Shown here: positions 29,648 through 38,783 of the stretch, in pieces | Numbering within the stretch: position 1 is the stretch's first letter | Layout of the letters: each line of letters begins with the position of its first letter | Assembly (NCBI RefSeq): GCF_021290965.1 | Contig: NZ_JAJOYT010000007.1 | Span: 62,001 to 126,000, forward strand | Source of the DNA: Rheinheimera faecalis | GTDB lineage: Bacteria; Pseudomonadota; Gammaproteobacteria; Enterobacterales; Alteromonadaceae | Direction of reading: 5' to 3' | DNA length: 64,000 bases | Made by a program: the position numbers and the translations under genes | The notes under the pieces: model-generated | Told to the model about the DNA's origin: nothing | Seen by the model: the letters and a program-made list of their open reading frames with translations, nothing else | Databases searched by the model: none

Positions 29648-31405
29648 TTATGCCGACATCTGCGACAAATCTGTGACTTCCTGCGGCATAACTTTAGAAA
29701 ATGGAGAAATAAAACTACAACTGGCAATAAGTTGAGTGACAGGTTGGGTCTGTTCAACCAACAGAGCCTGCCAATCAGAAGCTGAACAAAGTTGTGCTGC
29801 AAGTTGAGGTTCTACAAATTTATAGCTGTGAGTCAGCCTGTCCTTATCGTCGCTATCGGAAAATACCGAAGCGGTCAGATCAAAAGCAAAAGCCAAGACA
29901 AAAGCCATAGGGTGGGAATGACCTGATGTAGGTAAAGCTCTGTAATGCAGACAGGCATCCTGCCAGCTTTGATTAAATTGCAGATGCTTCAGGGTTTTTA
30001 ACGCCAGTTGTTGATAGTGCTCACTTTGCCATAACTGCTGCTTTAACCATTGGCTGACAAGGCTGACAGCCTGAGTTGGATGAGACAAAGCCAAAAAGCG
30101 CAAATCGGATTGTTGCCATAAAGGCCAGCACAAACACCAGGCCAGCAGCTCTGCCTGTTGTGGGGTTAAGCCATAAAATTTTATTGGTTGTGTCAGCAAA
30201 TACAGAGCTTTGGCTAAAACCCGTCTGAATTCCAGTAACCAGTCATGCTGGGGCTGATGTTGTTGCTGGCAATGTTGCTCCAGCCATGCCTGTTTTAACA
30301 AAGGCAGCAGCTGTTCCTGACCTAACATGGCGATAGCATGTTGGGTAGACTGAATTTTTTGTTGTTGCCTGCTTTGTGCCGAAGCTTTTTCCTGCAATTG
30401 TTGCGTCAGCCATGGATGCTGTTCAATCAGCGCTGTTTGCTGACTTACTTTGGCGGCATGGCTCAATTGTTGTAGCCAGCTTAATGCCGGTAAGTCAGCC
30501 GGTTCAGGCCACTGCTGTAAAAGTACGTTGTCTTGGTGCCAGCCGCTAAGCCAATTGTCCTGGCTGTATTGTCTTGGGTTTAATAATTGCCAGTCTGCAG
30601 CAGGAGTTGTTAGTTCAGGCAGTAGTTGTTTTGTGCTTTTGTCATAAGGCTGTATTAACAGCTGCATTTGCTCTGTGCTGTTAACTTCACAAAGCAATAA
30701 CGCAAGGTTCGCATCAGAATCCCTGACAAAACGTCCTGTGCTGTAACTGCTGCTGTTTAAACAGGAGAGGGCCTGCCAGAACTGCTGCTCCGTTATTGTG
30801 GCTTGTGGCAGCAACTGGGTTGATATTTTTTCCAGTGCGATCAACTTGCCAGCCCCAGGTAACATCAGTCGTGTTACCTGCCAGCAAAAACTGATCAACT
30901 GGCTGAAATAAGGGCTTTGCCAGGTTGCTAAACCTCTGTTTTTACCATAACACTGGCGCAGTAAGTTGAGTGCTCCTGCTTTTTCCACCAGCTCTTTGTG
31001 CTGTTTTATGGTCACAACAGCAGGAAACTTCAGCTGTTGTTGTTCTGCTGCGCTGAGCTCTTCTGCTTTTGCTGATTTTTCCAATAAAACGCTGACAGCT
31101 AAAGGCTGTAACAAGCAACATTTTAACAACTGAAACAGCAGCTCTTCAGGCCAACGGCCCGCCATAGCAATAGCTGTTAACAAGGCTGCTTGTTTGATAA
31201 AGAGTTTGCTTGAAACCAGACCAGTGGCAGGGGTAAGAGATAACTGGGATAGCAGCAGAAAAGGAGTTTTATAGGAGAGTTGCACCGTTTGCTGGCAGAT
31301 CTTTTGCAGCAATTCCAGTTGCTGTGCTGCAGATAACTGGTGTTTCTCTGCATAAAAAACACCACAGTCCTGATAAAGCGCTGTCAAAGATCCCAAAGTT
31401 GCCAT
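29648..31405 (-). CDS. 585-residue protein of unknown function, possible degenerate HD domain
   Basis: I do not recognise a family. It is cytoplasmic, strongly helical and very rich in Gln and Leu. Residues about 65-150 follow the spacing of an HD-type phosphohydrolase (FIKQAALLTAIAMAGRWPEE, LLFQLLKCCLLQP, then a PAVVTIKQHKELVEKAG helix), but the expected His and Asp metal ligands are absent, so any such domain would be inactive. The rest shows helical segments without motifs. It starts 2 bp after the DUF3192 gene and is the last gene of the ppnN-xni operon. Confidence 0.55.
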   Translation of the reverse strand: MATLGSLTALYQDCGVFYAEKHQLSAAQQLELLQKICQQTVQLSYKTPFLLLSQLSLTPATGLVSSKLFIKQAALLTAIAMAGRWPEELLFQLLKCCLLQPLAVSVLLEKSAKAEELSAAEQQQLKFPAVVTIKQHKELVEKAGALNLLRQCYGKNRGLATWQSPYFSQLISFCWQVTRLMLPGAGKLIALEKISTQLLPQATITEQQFWQALSCLNSSSYSTGRFVRDSDANLALLLCEVNSTEQMQLLIQPYDKSTKQLLPELTTPAADWQLLNPRQYSQDNWLSGWHQDNVLLQQWPEPADLPALSWLQQLSHAAKVSQQTALIEQHPWLTQQLQEKASAQSRQQQKIQSTQHAIAMLGQEQLLPLLKQAWLEQHCQQQHQPQHDWLLEFRRVLAKALYLLTQPIKFYGLTPQQAELLAWCLCWPLWQQSDLRFLALSHPTQAVSLVSQWLKQQLWQSEHYQQLALKTLKHLQFNQSWQDACLHYRALPTSGHSHPMAFVLAFAFDLTASVFSDSDDKDRLTHSYKFVEPQLAAQLCSASDWQALLVEQTQPVTQLIASCSFISPFSKVMPQEVTDLSQMSA

Positions 31406-31406
31406 C

Positions 31407-31790
31407 TCAATCCAGTTGGTTGTATTGCTCTACTGCGGTTTCGCCTATAGCTATCAGTTGTTGGTTCTTAAATAAAATAGCTGTGCATTCGTCACGCGTG
31501 GTTATGCCGTCAGTTTTAGTTCTGTGAGTGCGGTAATACAGTACCTGATAAATCTGCTGCTGTTGGTTTTTCGCCTCAGTAATATCCGGTCCCCCCAGGT
31601 AATCAATCACCTGATCTCTGTTGATGGCTTTGGTTAAATCCAATTTATAAATATATTTGGTGTTAAAAGCTTCTCTGTCCTGCCAGCTCATCTGATCAGG
31701 ATCATCTTTATAAAACAGCAAAGTAATGCAGGTTAAGCCAACATACAGCAGTATTCCTGCAAGTAAGAAGGCTATGGTTTTTACTTTCAT
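31407..31790 (-). CDS. DUF3192 protein, membrane-anchored paralogue
   Basis: A 127-residue protein. The start at 31790 is preferred because GAGG lies 6 nt before it; upstream ATGs overlap the xni end. One N-terminal membrane anchor (IAFLLAGILLYVGLTCITLL) is followed by the DUF3192 domain: VIDYLGGPDITEA, YQVLYYRTHRTKTDGITTRD, ECTAILFKNQQLIAIGE. The family is gammaproteobacterial and of unknown function. A second member, a lipoprotein, lies at 42118. Here it sits in the ppnN-xni operon. Confidence 0.8.
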   Translation of the reverse strand: MKVKTIAFLLAGILLYVGLTCITLLFYKDDPDQMSWQDREAFNTKYIYKLDLTKAINRDQVIDYLGGPDITEAKNQQQQIYQVLYYRTHRTKTDGITTRDECTAILFKNQQLIAIGETAVEQYNQLD

Positions 31791-31798
31791 CATCTGCC

Positions 31799-32602
31799 TC
31801 AGCATGCTGTAAAACGCACTTGCTGTAAATTCAGCCCCAACTGTAAATCAGTTTTCAGACTTAAGATCTGCATAAATAATTGCAGTTCAGCACGAGACGC
31901 CATAATTTTATCTTTGAGTTTGGCCGGACAATCCGGATGTGCCAGAGCAGTTTTAATATCTGGCCCCAGTTTTAACAGTTCGCTGGCCGTTTTTGGCCCT
32001 ATACCTGCCAGACCACTAATGTTATTCGTTTTATCACCGACCAGGCTCCAATATCGGACTAACTGCTCTGGTAATACGCCAAACTTCTGTAGCACTGTCT
32101 CATTGCTGTGTTGCTGACGGTTAAAATGGTCATAGACCACCACCTCTTCAGCAAGTAAGGGTAAATAGCCTTTATCTGTCGACACTATAGTCACTTGCTG
32201 CTGATGTTGACGCATCGTCATGGCTAAAGTTGCAATTACATCATCTGCTTCCTGATCCGGCATCTGAAAGCTCTGGATACCTATATCAGATAGTTTTTGC
32301 TTCAGCACAGGCAAAGCGATTTGCAGATGCTCTGGCATAGGCAGCCGATCTGCTTTGTAGGCCGGATACAGCTGGGTGCGCCAGTTCAGATGAGTAACCT
32401 CAAATACAGCCAATACATGGCTTGGCTTAAATTGCCGCGTAAGCTTGACTGCAATTTGCTGTAGCTGTTCTGCTGTATTGTGCAGCAGTTGCTGGCCTGT
32501 GGCTTCACTGTAGGGGGCAGGGGAGTTATGAAAAGGTCTTTCCTGTGCTGCGTATAAACGACGGACTAAGTTTAGTCCGTCGAGTAATAACAAATGCGCC
32601 AT
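31799..32602 (-). CDS. xni: Flap endonuclease Xni (exonuclease IX)
   Basis: A 267-residue 5'-nuclease related to the N-terminal domain of DNA polymerase I. It has LLLDGLNLVRRLYAA, the metal-binding cluster QEADDVIATLA, VSTDKGYLPLL, and the helix-hairpin-helix GLAGIGPKTASELLK. Xni acts on flap DNA in repair and Okazaki-fragment processing. It starts 1 bp after the ppnN stop, the same neighbour as in E. coli (ygdH-ygdG). Confidence 0.92.
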   Translation of the reverse strand: MAHLLLLDGLNLVRRLYAAQERPFHNSPAPYSEATGQQLLHNTAEQLQQIAVKLTRQFKPSHVLAVFEVTHLNWRTQLYPAYKADRLPMPEHLQIALPVLKQKLSDIGIQSFQMPDQEADDVIATLAMTMRQHQQQVTIVSTDKGYLPLLAEEVVVYDHFNRQQHSNETVLQKFGVLPEQLVRYWSLVGDKTNNISGLAGIGPKTASELLKLGPDIKTALAHPDCPAKLKDKIMASRAELQLFMQILSLKTDLQLGLNLQQVRFTAC

Positions 32603-32603
32603 A

Positions 32604-33959
32604 TCAGTTCAGAATTTGATAACAAGGCTCATACTTCGAACCAGGTAATTTCATCCGGCCCTGAGCAACAAAGGCCTGCAGCAACTGATCCATCATGTTC
32701 ATTAATGCAGGTTCGCCTGACAGCTTAAATGGACCATGTTGTTTGATCGCTCTGATCCCTTCATCTTTCACATTACCAGCCACTATGCCTGAAAAAGCAC
32801 GGCGCAGGTGAGCTGCCAGTTTTGCTTTATCCTGCTCCAGATGCAAATCCAAAGACGCCATATTCTGGTGAGTTGGTGCAAATGGATGCTGGAAATCGGG
32901 CGCTATATGTAAAGTCCAGTTAAAGTGATACGCATCACCACAGCTCTTACGGTATTGCCGCACTTCTGAGCAACCTTGTTTTAGACGACGAGCCACTTCA
33001 GCTGGATCATCTATGATGATCTCAATCAGATCCAGCGCTTCTTTACCTAAAGTTTGTTCAATAAAACTGGCCAATTCAGCAAAATAAGCTGCGCTTTGTT
33101 GTGGTCCTGTCAGGATCACCGGCAACTTCTGATCTTTGTTTTTTTCATGCAGCATAATACCCAGTAAATACAGCAGCTCTTCCGCTGTGCCTGCACCGCC
33201 AGGGAAAATAATAATGCCATGAGCAACACGGATAAAAGCTTCCAGCCGTTTTTCGATATCAGGCAAAATCACCAGCTCGTTGACTATAGGGTTTGGTGGC
33301 TCGGCGGCAATAATGCTTGGCTCAGTTAAACCTAAATATCGGCCTTTGGTATTACGTTGTTTGGCATGACCAATAGTGGCACCTTTCATTGGGCCTTTCA
33401 TAGCGCCTGGGCCGCAGCCTGTGCAGATATCCATGCCGCGTAAACCTAACTGATAACCTACTTCTTTGGTGTATTTGTATTCAGCTTCGTTAATTGAGTG
33501 ACCACCCCAGCAGACAATCATATTGGGCTCAACTGCTGAATCTATCACGCGGGCGTTACGCAAAATGTCGTACACCGTATGAGTAATATGATCGCTGTTT
33601 TGTAAATCTAACCTGTTAGCGTGGGTCAGCTGAGTATGGAAAAACAGAATGTCACGCAGTACAGCGAATAAATGCTCATGAATACCACGGATAATCTGAC
33701 CGTCGACAAAAGCACTTTCCGGTGGATTAAACAGCTCTATTTTAATGCCACGTTCGCGGGCTAATAAATTCACATCAAAGTTTTTAAACTGATCATAAAT
33801 TTCGCTGGAGCTGTCGGTATGACTGCCTACGTTCAGTACGGCAAGGCAACAATTACGGAATAAGGTAAAGGCGTCAGAGCTGGTGTTGTTTTTCAGGCGG
33901 TCAACTTCAAGTTGAGATAAAAGCGCCATGGCGCCCAACGGATTCAGTTGTACATGCAT
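32604..33959 (-). CDS. ppnN: Nucleotide 5'-monophosphate nucleosidase PpnN
   Basis: The 451-residue PpnN (YgdH) hydrolyses purine and pyrimidine NMPs to base and ribose 5-phosphate and is stimulated by (p)ppGpp in E. coli. The LOG-like core carries [16 protein letters not shown] near 195 and the nucleotide-binding [15 protein letters not shown] near 270. The extra N- and C-terminal domains are present. It heads the operon with xni, DUF3192 and the 585-residue protein. Confidence 0.93.
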   Translation of the reverse strand: MHVQLNPLGAMALLSQLEVDRLKNNTSSDAFTLFRNCCLAVLNVGSHTDSSSEIYDQFKNFDVNLLARERGIKIELFNPPESAFVDGQIIRGIHEHLFAVLRDILFFHTQLTHANRLDLQNSDHITHTVYDILRNARVIDSAVEPNMIVCWGGHSINEAEYKYTKEVGYQLGLRGMDICTGCGPGAMKGPMKGATIGHAKQRNTKGRYLGLTEPSIIAAEPPNPIVNELVILPDIEKRLEAFIRVAHGIIIFPGGAGTAEELLYLLGIMLHEKNKDQKLPVILTGPQQSAAYFAELASFIEQTLGKEALDLIEIIIDDPAEVARRLKQGCSEVRQYRKSCGDAYHFNWTLHIAPDFQHPFAPTHQNMASLDLHLEQDKAKLAAHLRRAFSGIVAGNVKDEGIRAIKQHGPFKLSGEPALMNMMDQLLQAFVAQGRMKLPGSKYEPCYQILN

Positions 33960-34128
33960 AGATTACTTCCTTATGACCCGGCCCTGTGGCCGAAGCTTAA
34001 CCTGAACTAGGGATAATGAGTGTCGAATACTCTATATTTAACCCACTAAATCAGATAGATAAACCAATTTATTCAAGCTGCTTAAGTCTATGTTTACTGA
34101 ATGCGCAGATTTTTGCGTCTATCAAGGC

Positions 34129-34168
34129 GCTTTGTCGTACGCCATAGTGATCTATGGTTAGACAAAGC
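34129..34168. repeat. Intergenic palindrome, CATAG/CTATG-core family (copy 3)
   Basis: GCTTTGTC (34129-34136) pairs with GACAAAGC (34161-34168), and inside it CCATAG (34142-34147) pairs with CTATGG (34152-34157) around TGAT. It lies between ppnN and the diguanylate cyclase, in a 270-bp gap that must also hold the ppnN promoter. The inner core is shared with the elements at 10441 and 28366, while the outer arms differ. Confidence 0.5.
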
Positions 34169-34230
34169 AACGCAGAGAGGCCCGAAAAGATGCTCGTTCA
34201 GCGGCGCTGCTTATCCCAAGTTCAGGTTAT

Positions 34231-35793
34231 TCAGCTTTTCAGTACGACTAAATCCCGACCTGCACGTTTTGCTTCGTATAAAGCTTCGTCTGCACGGTCA
34301 AAAGCTGCTCTGTTATTGTCAGAGGTTTTGAGTTCTGTCGCACCAAAAGAAATTGAAATGGGAACGTTTTGGTCTTTGAATTTAAAAGGGATTTTCTTAA
34401 TCCTCTCCCTCAGATTATTCAGAGGCTGTTTAAGTTCAGATAAATGTGTTTCCGGGAACAAAATAATAAACTCTTCACCACCATAACGGGCAATGAAGTC
34501 GGTTTCACGTAAGCTTTGTTTTAATGCCTGTGCTATCACTTTTAAAGTTTTATCACCAGCGCTGTGGCCATAGTTGTCGTTAATCTGTTTAAAGTGATCC
34601 ACATCAGCCAAAGCTATTGCCAGAGGTTTACCATAACGCTGTGCACGACGGATTTCCAGCTCAAAACGCTCATCAAAGGCAGCTCTGTTTGGCAATTCTG
34701 TTAACGCATCCTGCAAACTTCTGAATTTTTGCTCAGCCAGACGTTTTTTAAATTGTGTAGCTTCCTGCTCCAGCTCAGACAAACGCGATTCCATATGGCG
34801 CAAGGTGGTGAGCATCAGCTCACGCTCGTCTTTTTCTAGCTGCTCTTTTTCCCGCAGAGAGTTAGTGATAGCGCCAAGTTTGGTGCTGACCAATGACTGC
34901 AGCTGCTCTAGTGAAGTCGCTGATTTAGTATCTGCTGTTAAATTGGTAATTTGCTGCTCTATTTGCTGGTTTAGCAGCAGCATTTTTTCTTTAATACTGT
35001 TCGAAGTATTTAGTGAGGAGACAACAGCCTGCTGCACCCCGGTCAGGGCTTCGTTTAATTTCAGCAGAAAATGTTGGGCTGACTGACGCTCGTCTGTCAC
35101 TGAAGCGATGATAATTTCAATAGTACGTAAGCAAGATTCCAGCAAGGCTTCAATGCTGACGTTGGATAATAAAGTAGAGCGGATTTTTTCTATATCCTGA
35201 CCGTATTTACCTTCAAAGGCCAGTTCACTGAGCAGGTTGGTCAGTTCAATAGAAATTTGCCGGCAGATGGCCTGATACTTATTGTCATCAATCGCATCGC
35301 CTTGCTCACTTTGCTGTTTGGTGGCTAAAGCAGCTTGGTATAACTCTGTTAAATGAGTCAGATGAGGTAAAAATGCCTGAACAGTAGAAGATGGCTCTTC
35401 TACTTTAGTCAGCAAATCCCGTAGATCGCGTCTTAACTGATCCGGCAAACCACGTTGCTTTTGCAGCAATTTTCCTGCATCTGTTAAGGTGTTTTGTGCC
35501 TTCTTCAATTCAGATTGCTGGCGGGATTCCAGAGTTTTTAATGCTTCAACTGCGCTTTCTACTAAAGGCAGGATCTTTTCCAGATCTGTGCCCTTGGCAA
35601 ATTCCTGACGTAAACGAGCCAGCTTGTTGTCGAGCTCAATGTCTATACCTTTGCAGGCCAGAGATAGCCTGGAGACAAATTGAGACAGGATTTTAAACTG
35701 ACTTTCGTAGGTGTCTTCCAGCTGTTTGCGCGCTTTGACTGCATTTGCCAGCTGTTGTTTTACATCACTTTGCTGCTCGGCCACCAGAATCAT
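34231..35793 (-). CDS. Diguanylate cyclase (GGDEF) with long coiled-coil N-terminus
   Basis: A 520-residue soluble protein. Residues 1-350 are helical and heptad-like, including an LSELEQEATQFKKRLAEQKF linker. The C-terminal GGDEF domain has DALTELPNRAAFDERF, the nucleotide segment DVDHFKQINDNYGHSAGD, and an intact active site GGEEF. An RETD inhibitory site lies five residues before it, so product inhibition is expected. It makes cyclic di-GMP. No membrane segment or sensor domain is visible, so the helical part probably senses or scaffolds through dimerisation. Confidence 0.9.
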   Translation of the reverse strand: MILVAEQQSDVKQQLANAVKARKQLEDTYESQFKILSQFVSRLSLACKGIDIELDNKLARLRQEFAKGTDLEKILPLVESAVEALKTLESRQQSELKKAQNTLTDAGKLLQKQRGLPDQLRRDLRDLLTKVEEPSSTVQAFLPHLTHLTELYQAALATKQQSEQGDAIDDNKYQAICRQISIELTNLLSELAFEGKYGQDIEKIRSTLLSNVSIEALLESCLRTIEIIIASVTDERQSAQHFLLKLNEALTGVQQAVVSSLNTSNSIKEKMLLLNQQIEQQITNLTADTKSATSLEQLQSLVSTKLGAITNSLREKEQLEKDERELMLTTLRHMESRLSELEQEATQFKKRLAEQKFRSLQDALTELPNRAAFDERFELEIRRAQRYGKPLAIALADVDHFKQINDNYGHSAGDKTLKVIAQALKQSLRETDFIARYGGEEFIILFPETHLSELKQPLNNLRERIKKIPFKFKDQNVPISISFGATELKTSDNNRAAFDRADEALYEAKRAGRDLVVLKS

Positions 35794-35880
35794 TCCCCAG
35801 GTACAAAACCCGCTCGGTTTGAGCTAAGTATATCTGCAATAATGATAAAAGCGACAGCAGAATCTGGCAGGAAATGAAAA

Positions 35881-35901
35881 AAGCGGACTAAAAGTCCGCT
35901 T
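35881..35901 (-). terminator. Rho-independent terminator downstream of a small minus-strand ORF
   Basis: AAGCGGACT (35881-35889) and AGTCCGCTT (35893-35901) form a 9-bp stem with a 3-nt loop. On the minus strand it is followed by a run of U. It lies upstream of the cyclase gene, so it must end a different minus-strand transcript, most simply one covering the small ORF at 35936. Confidence 0.7.
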
Positions 35902-35935
35902 AAAATCAGCAATTAAGTAGGGTATTTTTTTGTGG

Positions 35936-36127
35936 TTACTTTTTGGTTAAATAGTAAGGTAACCAGCTTTGTTCTTCAGCAGAGGTCAGATAGTTCATCT
36001 TGTTCACTTTTGGTCTGAAGTTAATAGGGTTGTCCCTGTCAGGACGCTTTGCATTAGAACAGAATTTGATCTGAAAGTAAAAGTTAAAATGTAATAGTAC
36101 GAAGTGGGTTACACAAATCTGGTCGCT
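35936..36127 (-). pseudogene. Small minus-strand coding remnant or non-ATG small gene
   Basis: The minus-strand frame ending in TAA at 35936-35938 is open for about 60 codons and reads like protein in its last 40 residues: SNAKRPDRDNPINFRPKVNK, then MNYLTSAEEQSWLPYYLTKK. The only in-frame ATG is at 35998, which would give just 20 residues; no GTG, TTG or CTG start with a ribosome site is present further up except GTG at the VNKM position. A terminator follows 35 bp after the stop. It is either the end of a decayed gene or a 20-23 residue peptide gene. No family recognised. Confidence 0.45.
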
Positions 36128-36210
36128 TTAATTTAGCTGTTGGTAGTGTTTTATTCGCTATTTATTTGAATTTATGGTTGTTTTCCATTTTTGGTTCTGG
36201 AGGTTACAGC

Positions 36211-37977
36211 GTGAGATTTCTGAAAGTTTTTTGTGCACTGATCATAATGAGCAGCTCTGCATACAGTTGGGCACAAGTGAACTACCAAATTAGTATCACT
36301 GAACCTGCGCATCACCTGGCACAAGTTCGTGCTGAGTTTCAGGTTAACGAGGCAAAACCTTTGACCTTAATGTTGCCAGCCTGGCGCAGTGGTAAATACC
36401 AGATCCTGGATTTAGCCAAAGGTGTGACTGGTTTTAGTGCTGTGGATGCTCAGGGTAAAGCTATTCAGTGGCAAAAAACGGAGAAAAGCAGCTGGACTTT
36501 AGAACCAACAACAGCTGGCAAAGTAGTAGTGCAATACACTGTCTATGCCAATGAGTTGGGCGAACGTACCCGCCATATTGATGAAACTCATGCCTATATC
36601 AACTCCAGCGCCTTTTTAATGTTCAGCCATCAGCAAAAATCTGAAGCTGTGTCTGTGCAGTTGAACGTGCCACAAGGCTGGCGTTCATTCTCAGGTATGG
36701 CAAAAGGGAGTAACGAACATCAATTTGTCGCGGCAAACTATGATGTGTTGGCGGATTCTCCTATTGAGACCGGTATTAATCAGCATTTAACTTTTAGCGC
36801 CGATGGCCGTGATTATGATCTGGTGATTTGGGGCGAAGGTAATTACAACGCCGCCCAGATGCAAAAAGACTTAGAAAAGCTGGTGCAGCAAACGGACGCT
36901 ATCTGGCAAGGTTACCCTTATCAACGTTATCTGTTTATTGTGCATGCTACTGATGGCGCACGTGGTGCTACTGAGCATTTAAATTCAACAGTGATCCAAA
37001 GAGACAGATTCACCTTTGGCAAACGAGAAGATTATCTGGCGTTTTTAAGCACGGCTTCTCATGAGCTGGTGCATACCTGGAACGTAAAAGCTTACAGGCC
37101 AGCTGAATTAGTACCTTATGACTATCTGAACCCTAACTACAGTAAATTGTTATGGATTTCAGAAGGTTCCACCAGTTATTTCCAAAACCAGCTGCTGTTG
37201 CGGGCAGGTTTAATGACCAAAGAAGAATTTTACGCTGATCTTGCAAAACGACTGGATAAGTTCGTTCATACGCCTGGGCGTTTGGTGCAGTCAGTATCAG
37301 AAAGTAGTTTTGACAGCTGGATAAGTTTAGGTGGCGATCATGGCACTAACTTTGGTGTGAATATTTACTCTGAAGGTTATATCGCCAGCTGGTTGATGGA
37401 CGAACTGATTTTAAAACAGTCGGGCCGTAAAGCCAGCTACCGTGAACTGCATAATCAGTTGTATCAACGTTTTGGTAAAACCACAGCTTTTACTGCAAAA
37501 GACGTAATTGATATAGCTTCTGAACTGACTGGCGAAGATCAAAACCCTTGGTGGCAACAGCAAGTAGAAAAACCGCTGAACTTTGATATCGAACAGCTGT
37601 TGGCGAGTTTTGGTTTGCAGTGGCAACAGGACAAAAAACGTGAAATTTTCTCTGGTGTAACAGCTGAAAACAAAGCAGGTTTTGCGCTGGTAAAAAAGTT
37701 AGAACGTGATAGTCCGGCCTGGAAAGCAGGTTTTACCTCTGAAGATTTGATAGTGGCAGTCAACGGCTTACAACTAAAAGCTGATTTGGCTGAGCGCCTA
37801 AAAGATTTCAAAGCAGGCGACAAAGTGCAAATCAGCTACTTCCGCCAAGGCCGTTTACAGCATCAACCGCTGGTGTTGGCTGATGAGGCTAAAGGTACTG
37901 GTAAATTAGTGCCGGTAGCGAAACCAAGCCGTCAGCAAAAGGCTATGCATCAGGCCTGGTTGGGTGTGGATTTATAG
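36211..37977 (+). CDS. M61 family metallopeptidase (glycyl aminopeptidase type) with PDZ domain
   Basis: The start is GTG at 36211, because GGAGG lies 7 nt upstream and a normal signal peptide then begins the protein (VRFLKVFCALIIMSSSAYSW, cleaved near AQ); a TTG 15 codons earlier has no site. The 588-residue enzyme is exported. The zinc site is H284-E285-xx-H288 in SHELVHTWN with the third ligand in WISEGSTSYF. A C-terminal PDZ domain (GFALVKKLERDSPAWKAGFT) follows. M61 enzymes cleave N-terminal Gly or similar residues from peptides. It is a single gene with no obvious operon partner. Confidence 0.9.
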   Translation: MRFLKVFCALIIMSSSAYSWAQVNYQISITEPAHHLAQVRAEFQVNEAKPLTLMLPAWRSGKYQILDLAKGVTGFSAVDAQGKAIQWQKTEKSSWTLEPTTAGKVVVQYTVYANELGERTRHIDETHAYINSSAFLMFSHQQKSEAVSVQLNVPQGWRSFSGMAKGSNEHQFVAANYDVLADSPIETGINQHLTFSADGRDYDLVIWGEGNYNAAQMQKDLEKLVQQTDAIWQGYPYQRYLFIVHATDGARGATEHLNSTVIQRDRFTFGKREDYLAFLSTASHELVHTWNVKAYRPAELVPYDYLNPNYSKLLWISEGSTSYFQNQLLLRAGLMTKEEFYADLAKRLDKFVHTPGRLVQSVSESSFDSWISLGGDHGTNFGVNIYSEGYIASWLMDELILKQSGRKASYRELHNQLYQRFGKTTAFTAKDVIDIASELTGEDQNPWWQQQVEKPLNFDIEQLLASFGLQWQQDKKREIFSGVTAENKAGFALVKKLERDSPAWKAGFTSEDLIVAVNGLQLKADLAERLKDFKAGDKVQISYFRQGRLQHQPLVLADEAKGTGKLVPVAKPSRQQKAMHQAWLGVDL

Positions 37978-38428
37978 AAATTTTTGGGGCGGGTTTTGTG
38001 CACGCCCGTTTGGAGTTTAAGGCGTTTAAACACCCCCTAGCCACGCAGTACTAATGCTTACGTCTAACAGTTGTAGGTTGTACTTGCCGTGCAGCGGCAG
38101 TACAACAATGCCGTTGGCAGCAGTCAATAATCTAAGATTCTGAATCCAAAGCAAGAAAGTGCAGGAAGCACTTTCTAATAGCCGAATGCTGGCCCGTAGG
38201 GTGAATTACATGGATGTAATTTATAAAAGGCGACCCTAGGCCGCTGCGACAACGCTTGCGTTGAACAGCTTTAGCTGGCCCCGAAGGGGTACGAACGAAG
38301 TGAGTATAAAGCAGCGTCCTAATGGGGAATTGGTGACTGTAGTTGATTACGATTTTTTTTGATGGACTGCAAAGTGCTAAATGAGGCATCGGGACACATT
38401 GCAAGACCTGACCCTCTGCGTTCTATGA
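37978..38428. other. Hairpin-rich spacer after the M61 gene
   Basis: No gene is supported here. The gap contains several strong inverted repeats: GTTGTACT..GCCG against CGGC.AGTACAAC (about 38072-38104), AGAAAGTGC against GCACTTTCT (about 38154-38176), and AATTACAT against ATGTAATT (about 38203-38222) inside an outer AGGGT/ACCCT pair. GGCCCC/GGGG and a CGCTGCG/CGTTG region follow. This looks like a composite of repeat elements. A 90-codon minus frame through it (38132-38404) has no protein-like composition. Confidence 0.5.
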
Positions 38429-38692
38429 CTACGCACTGCGAATAACCACTGTGCCGATCCCGTAGTCAATTTCTCCGCAATCTCTTAACAGCTGAATGCT
38501 ACTAGGCACTACAAATGTTTTTTCAATTAACCCGAAGTCAATTTTGTTTTTAAGAATACAGAAATAACCTGTTGGGCTTGATCCCCATCTGTATTCCGTA
38601 GCGATCTTGTTGCCGTTGGATAACAAAAGCTTAAGGATTGGCTCCAAAATATTATATTTAGGGCCGTCAATTTTGCTTGATAACTCAATCAT
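38429..38692 (-). CDS. Small orphan protein, possible integron-type cassette gene
   Basis: An 87-residue protein if started at ATG 38692, which lies 8 nt after the end of the attC-like site; the longer frame to 38752 runs through the palindrome and is unlikely. It reads MIELSSKIDGPKYNILEPIL, with an IDYGIGTVVIRSA end. It is soluble and has no recognised family. There is no clear ribosome site. Position and orientation fit the second gene of a cassette pair, both on the minus strand. Confidence 0.5.
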   Translation of the reverse strand: MIELSSKIDGPKYNILEPILKLLLSNGNKIATEYRWGSSPTGYFCILKNKIDFGLIEKTFVVPSSIQLLRDCGEIDYGIGTVVIRSA

Positions 38693-38700
38693 GGGTTTGC

Positions 38701-38783
38701 CATATAACGCCCGCCACAAACGCGAGCAACTTGTTGCGAGTCGAGCGCCCAAAGGGCGCGTTTTTGATGGCGATTGTTATATG
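38701..38783 (-). other. attC-like recombination site between two small genes
   Basis: On the minus strand CATATAAC, a 3-nt spacer and CGCCA are answered 83 bp later by TGGCG, a 3-nt spacer and GTTATATG. That is the R''-L''-L'-R' plan of integron attC sites, with the AAC/GTT cleavage triplets. Inner arms (AAACGCG/CGCGTTT) pair with extra unpaired bases on one side, as in true attC sites. The stop codon of the gene at 38777 lies inside the R'' box. No integrase gene is in the window. Confidence 0.5.

Noticed and set aside
34101-34486. Two overlapping plus-strand ORFs near 34.1-34.5 kb
   Set aside because: They cover a palindromic repeat and the antisense of the GGDEF gene end; no ribosome site.
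36166-36210. TTG start extending the M61 peptidase
   Set aside because: GTG at 36211 follows GGAGG and directly gives a signal peptide; the extension has neither.
38132-38404. 90-codon minus-strand ORF
   Set aside because: It runs through several strong palindromes, has odd composition and no ribosome site; repeats explain the open frame.
38429-38752. Longer 107-residue form of the small orphan
   Set aside because: The extra 20 residues are translated from the attC-like palindrome; the ATG at 38692 just after the site is the better start.
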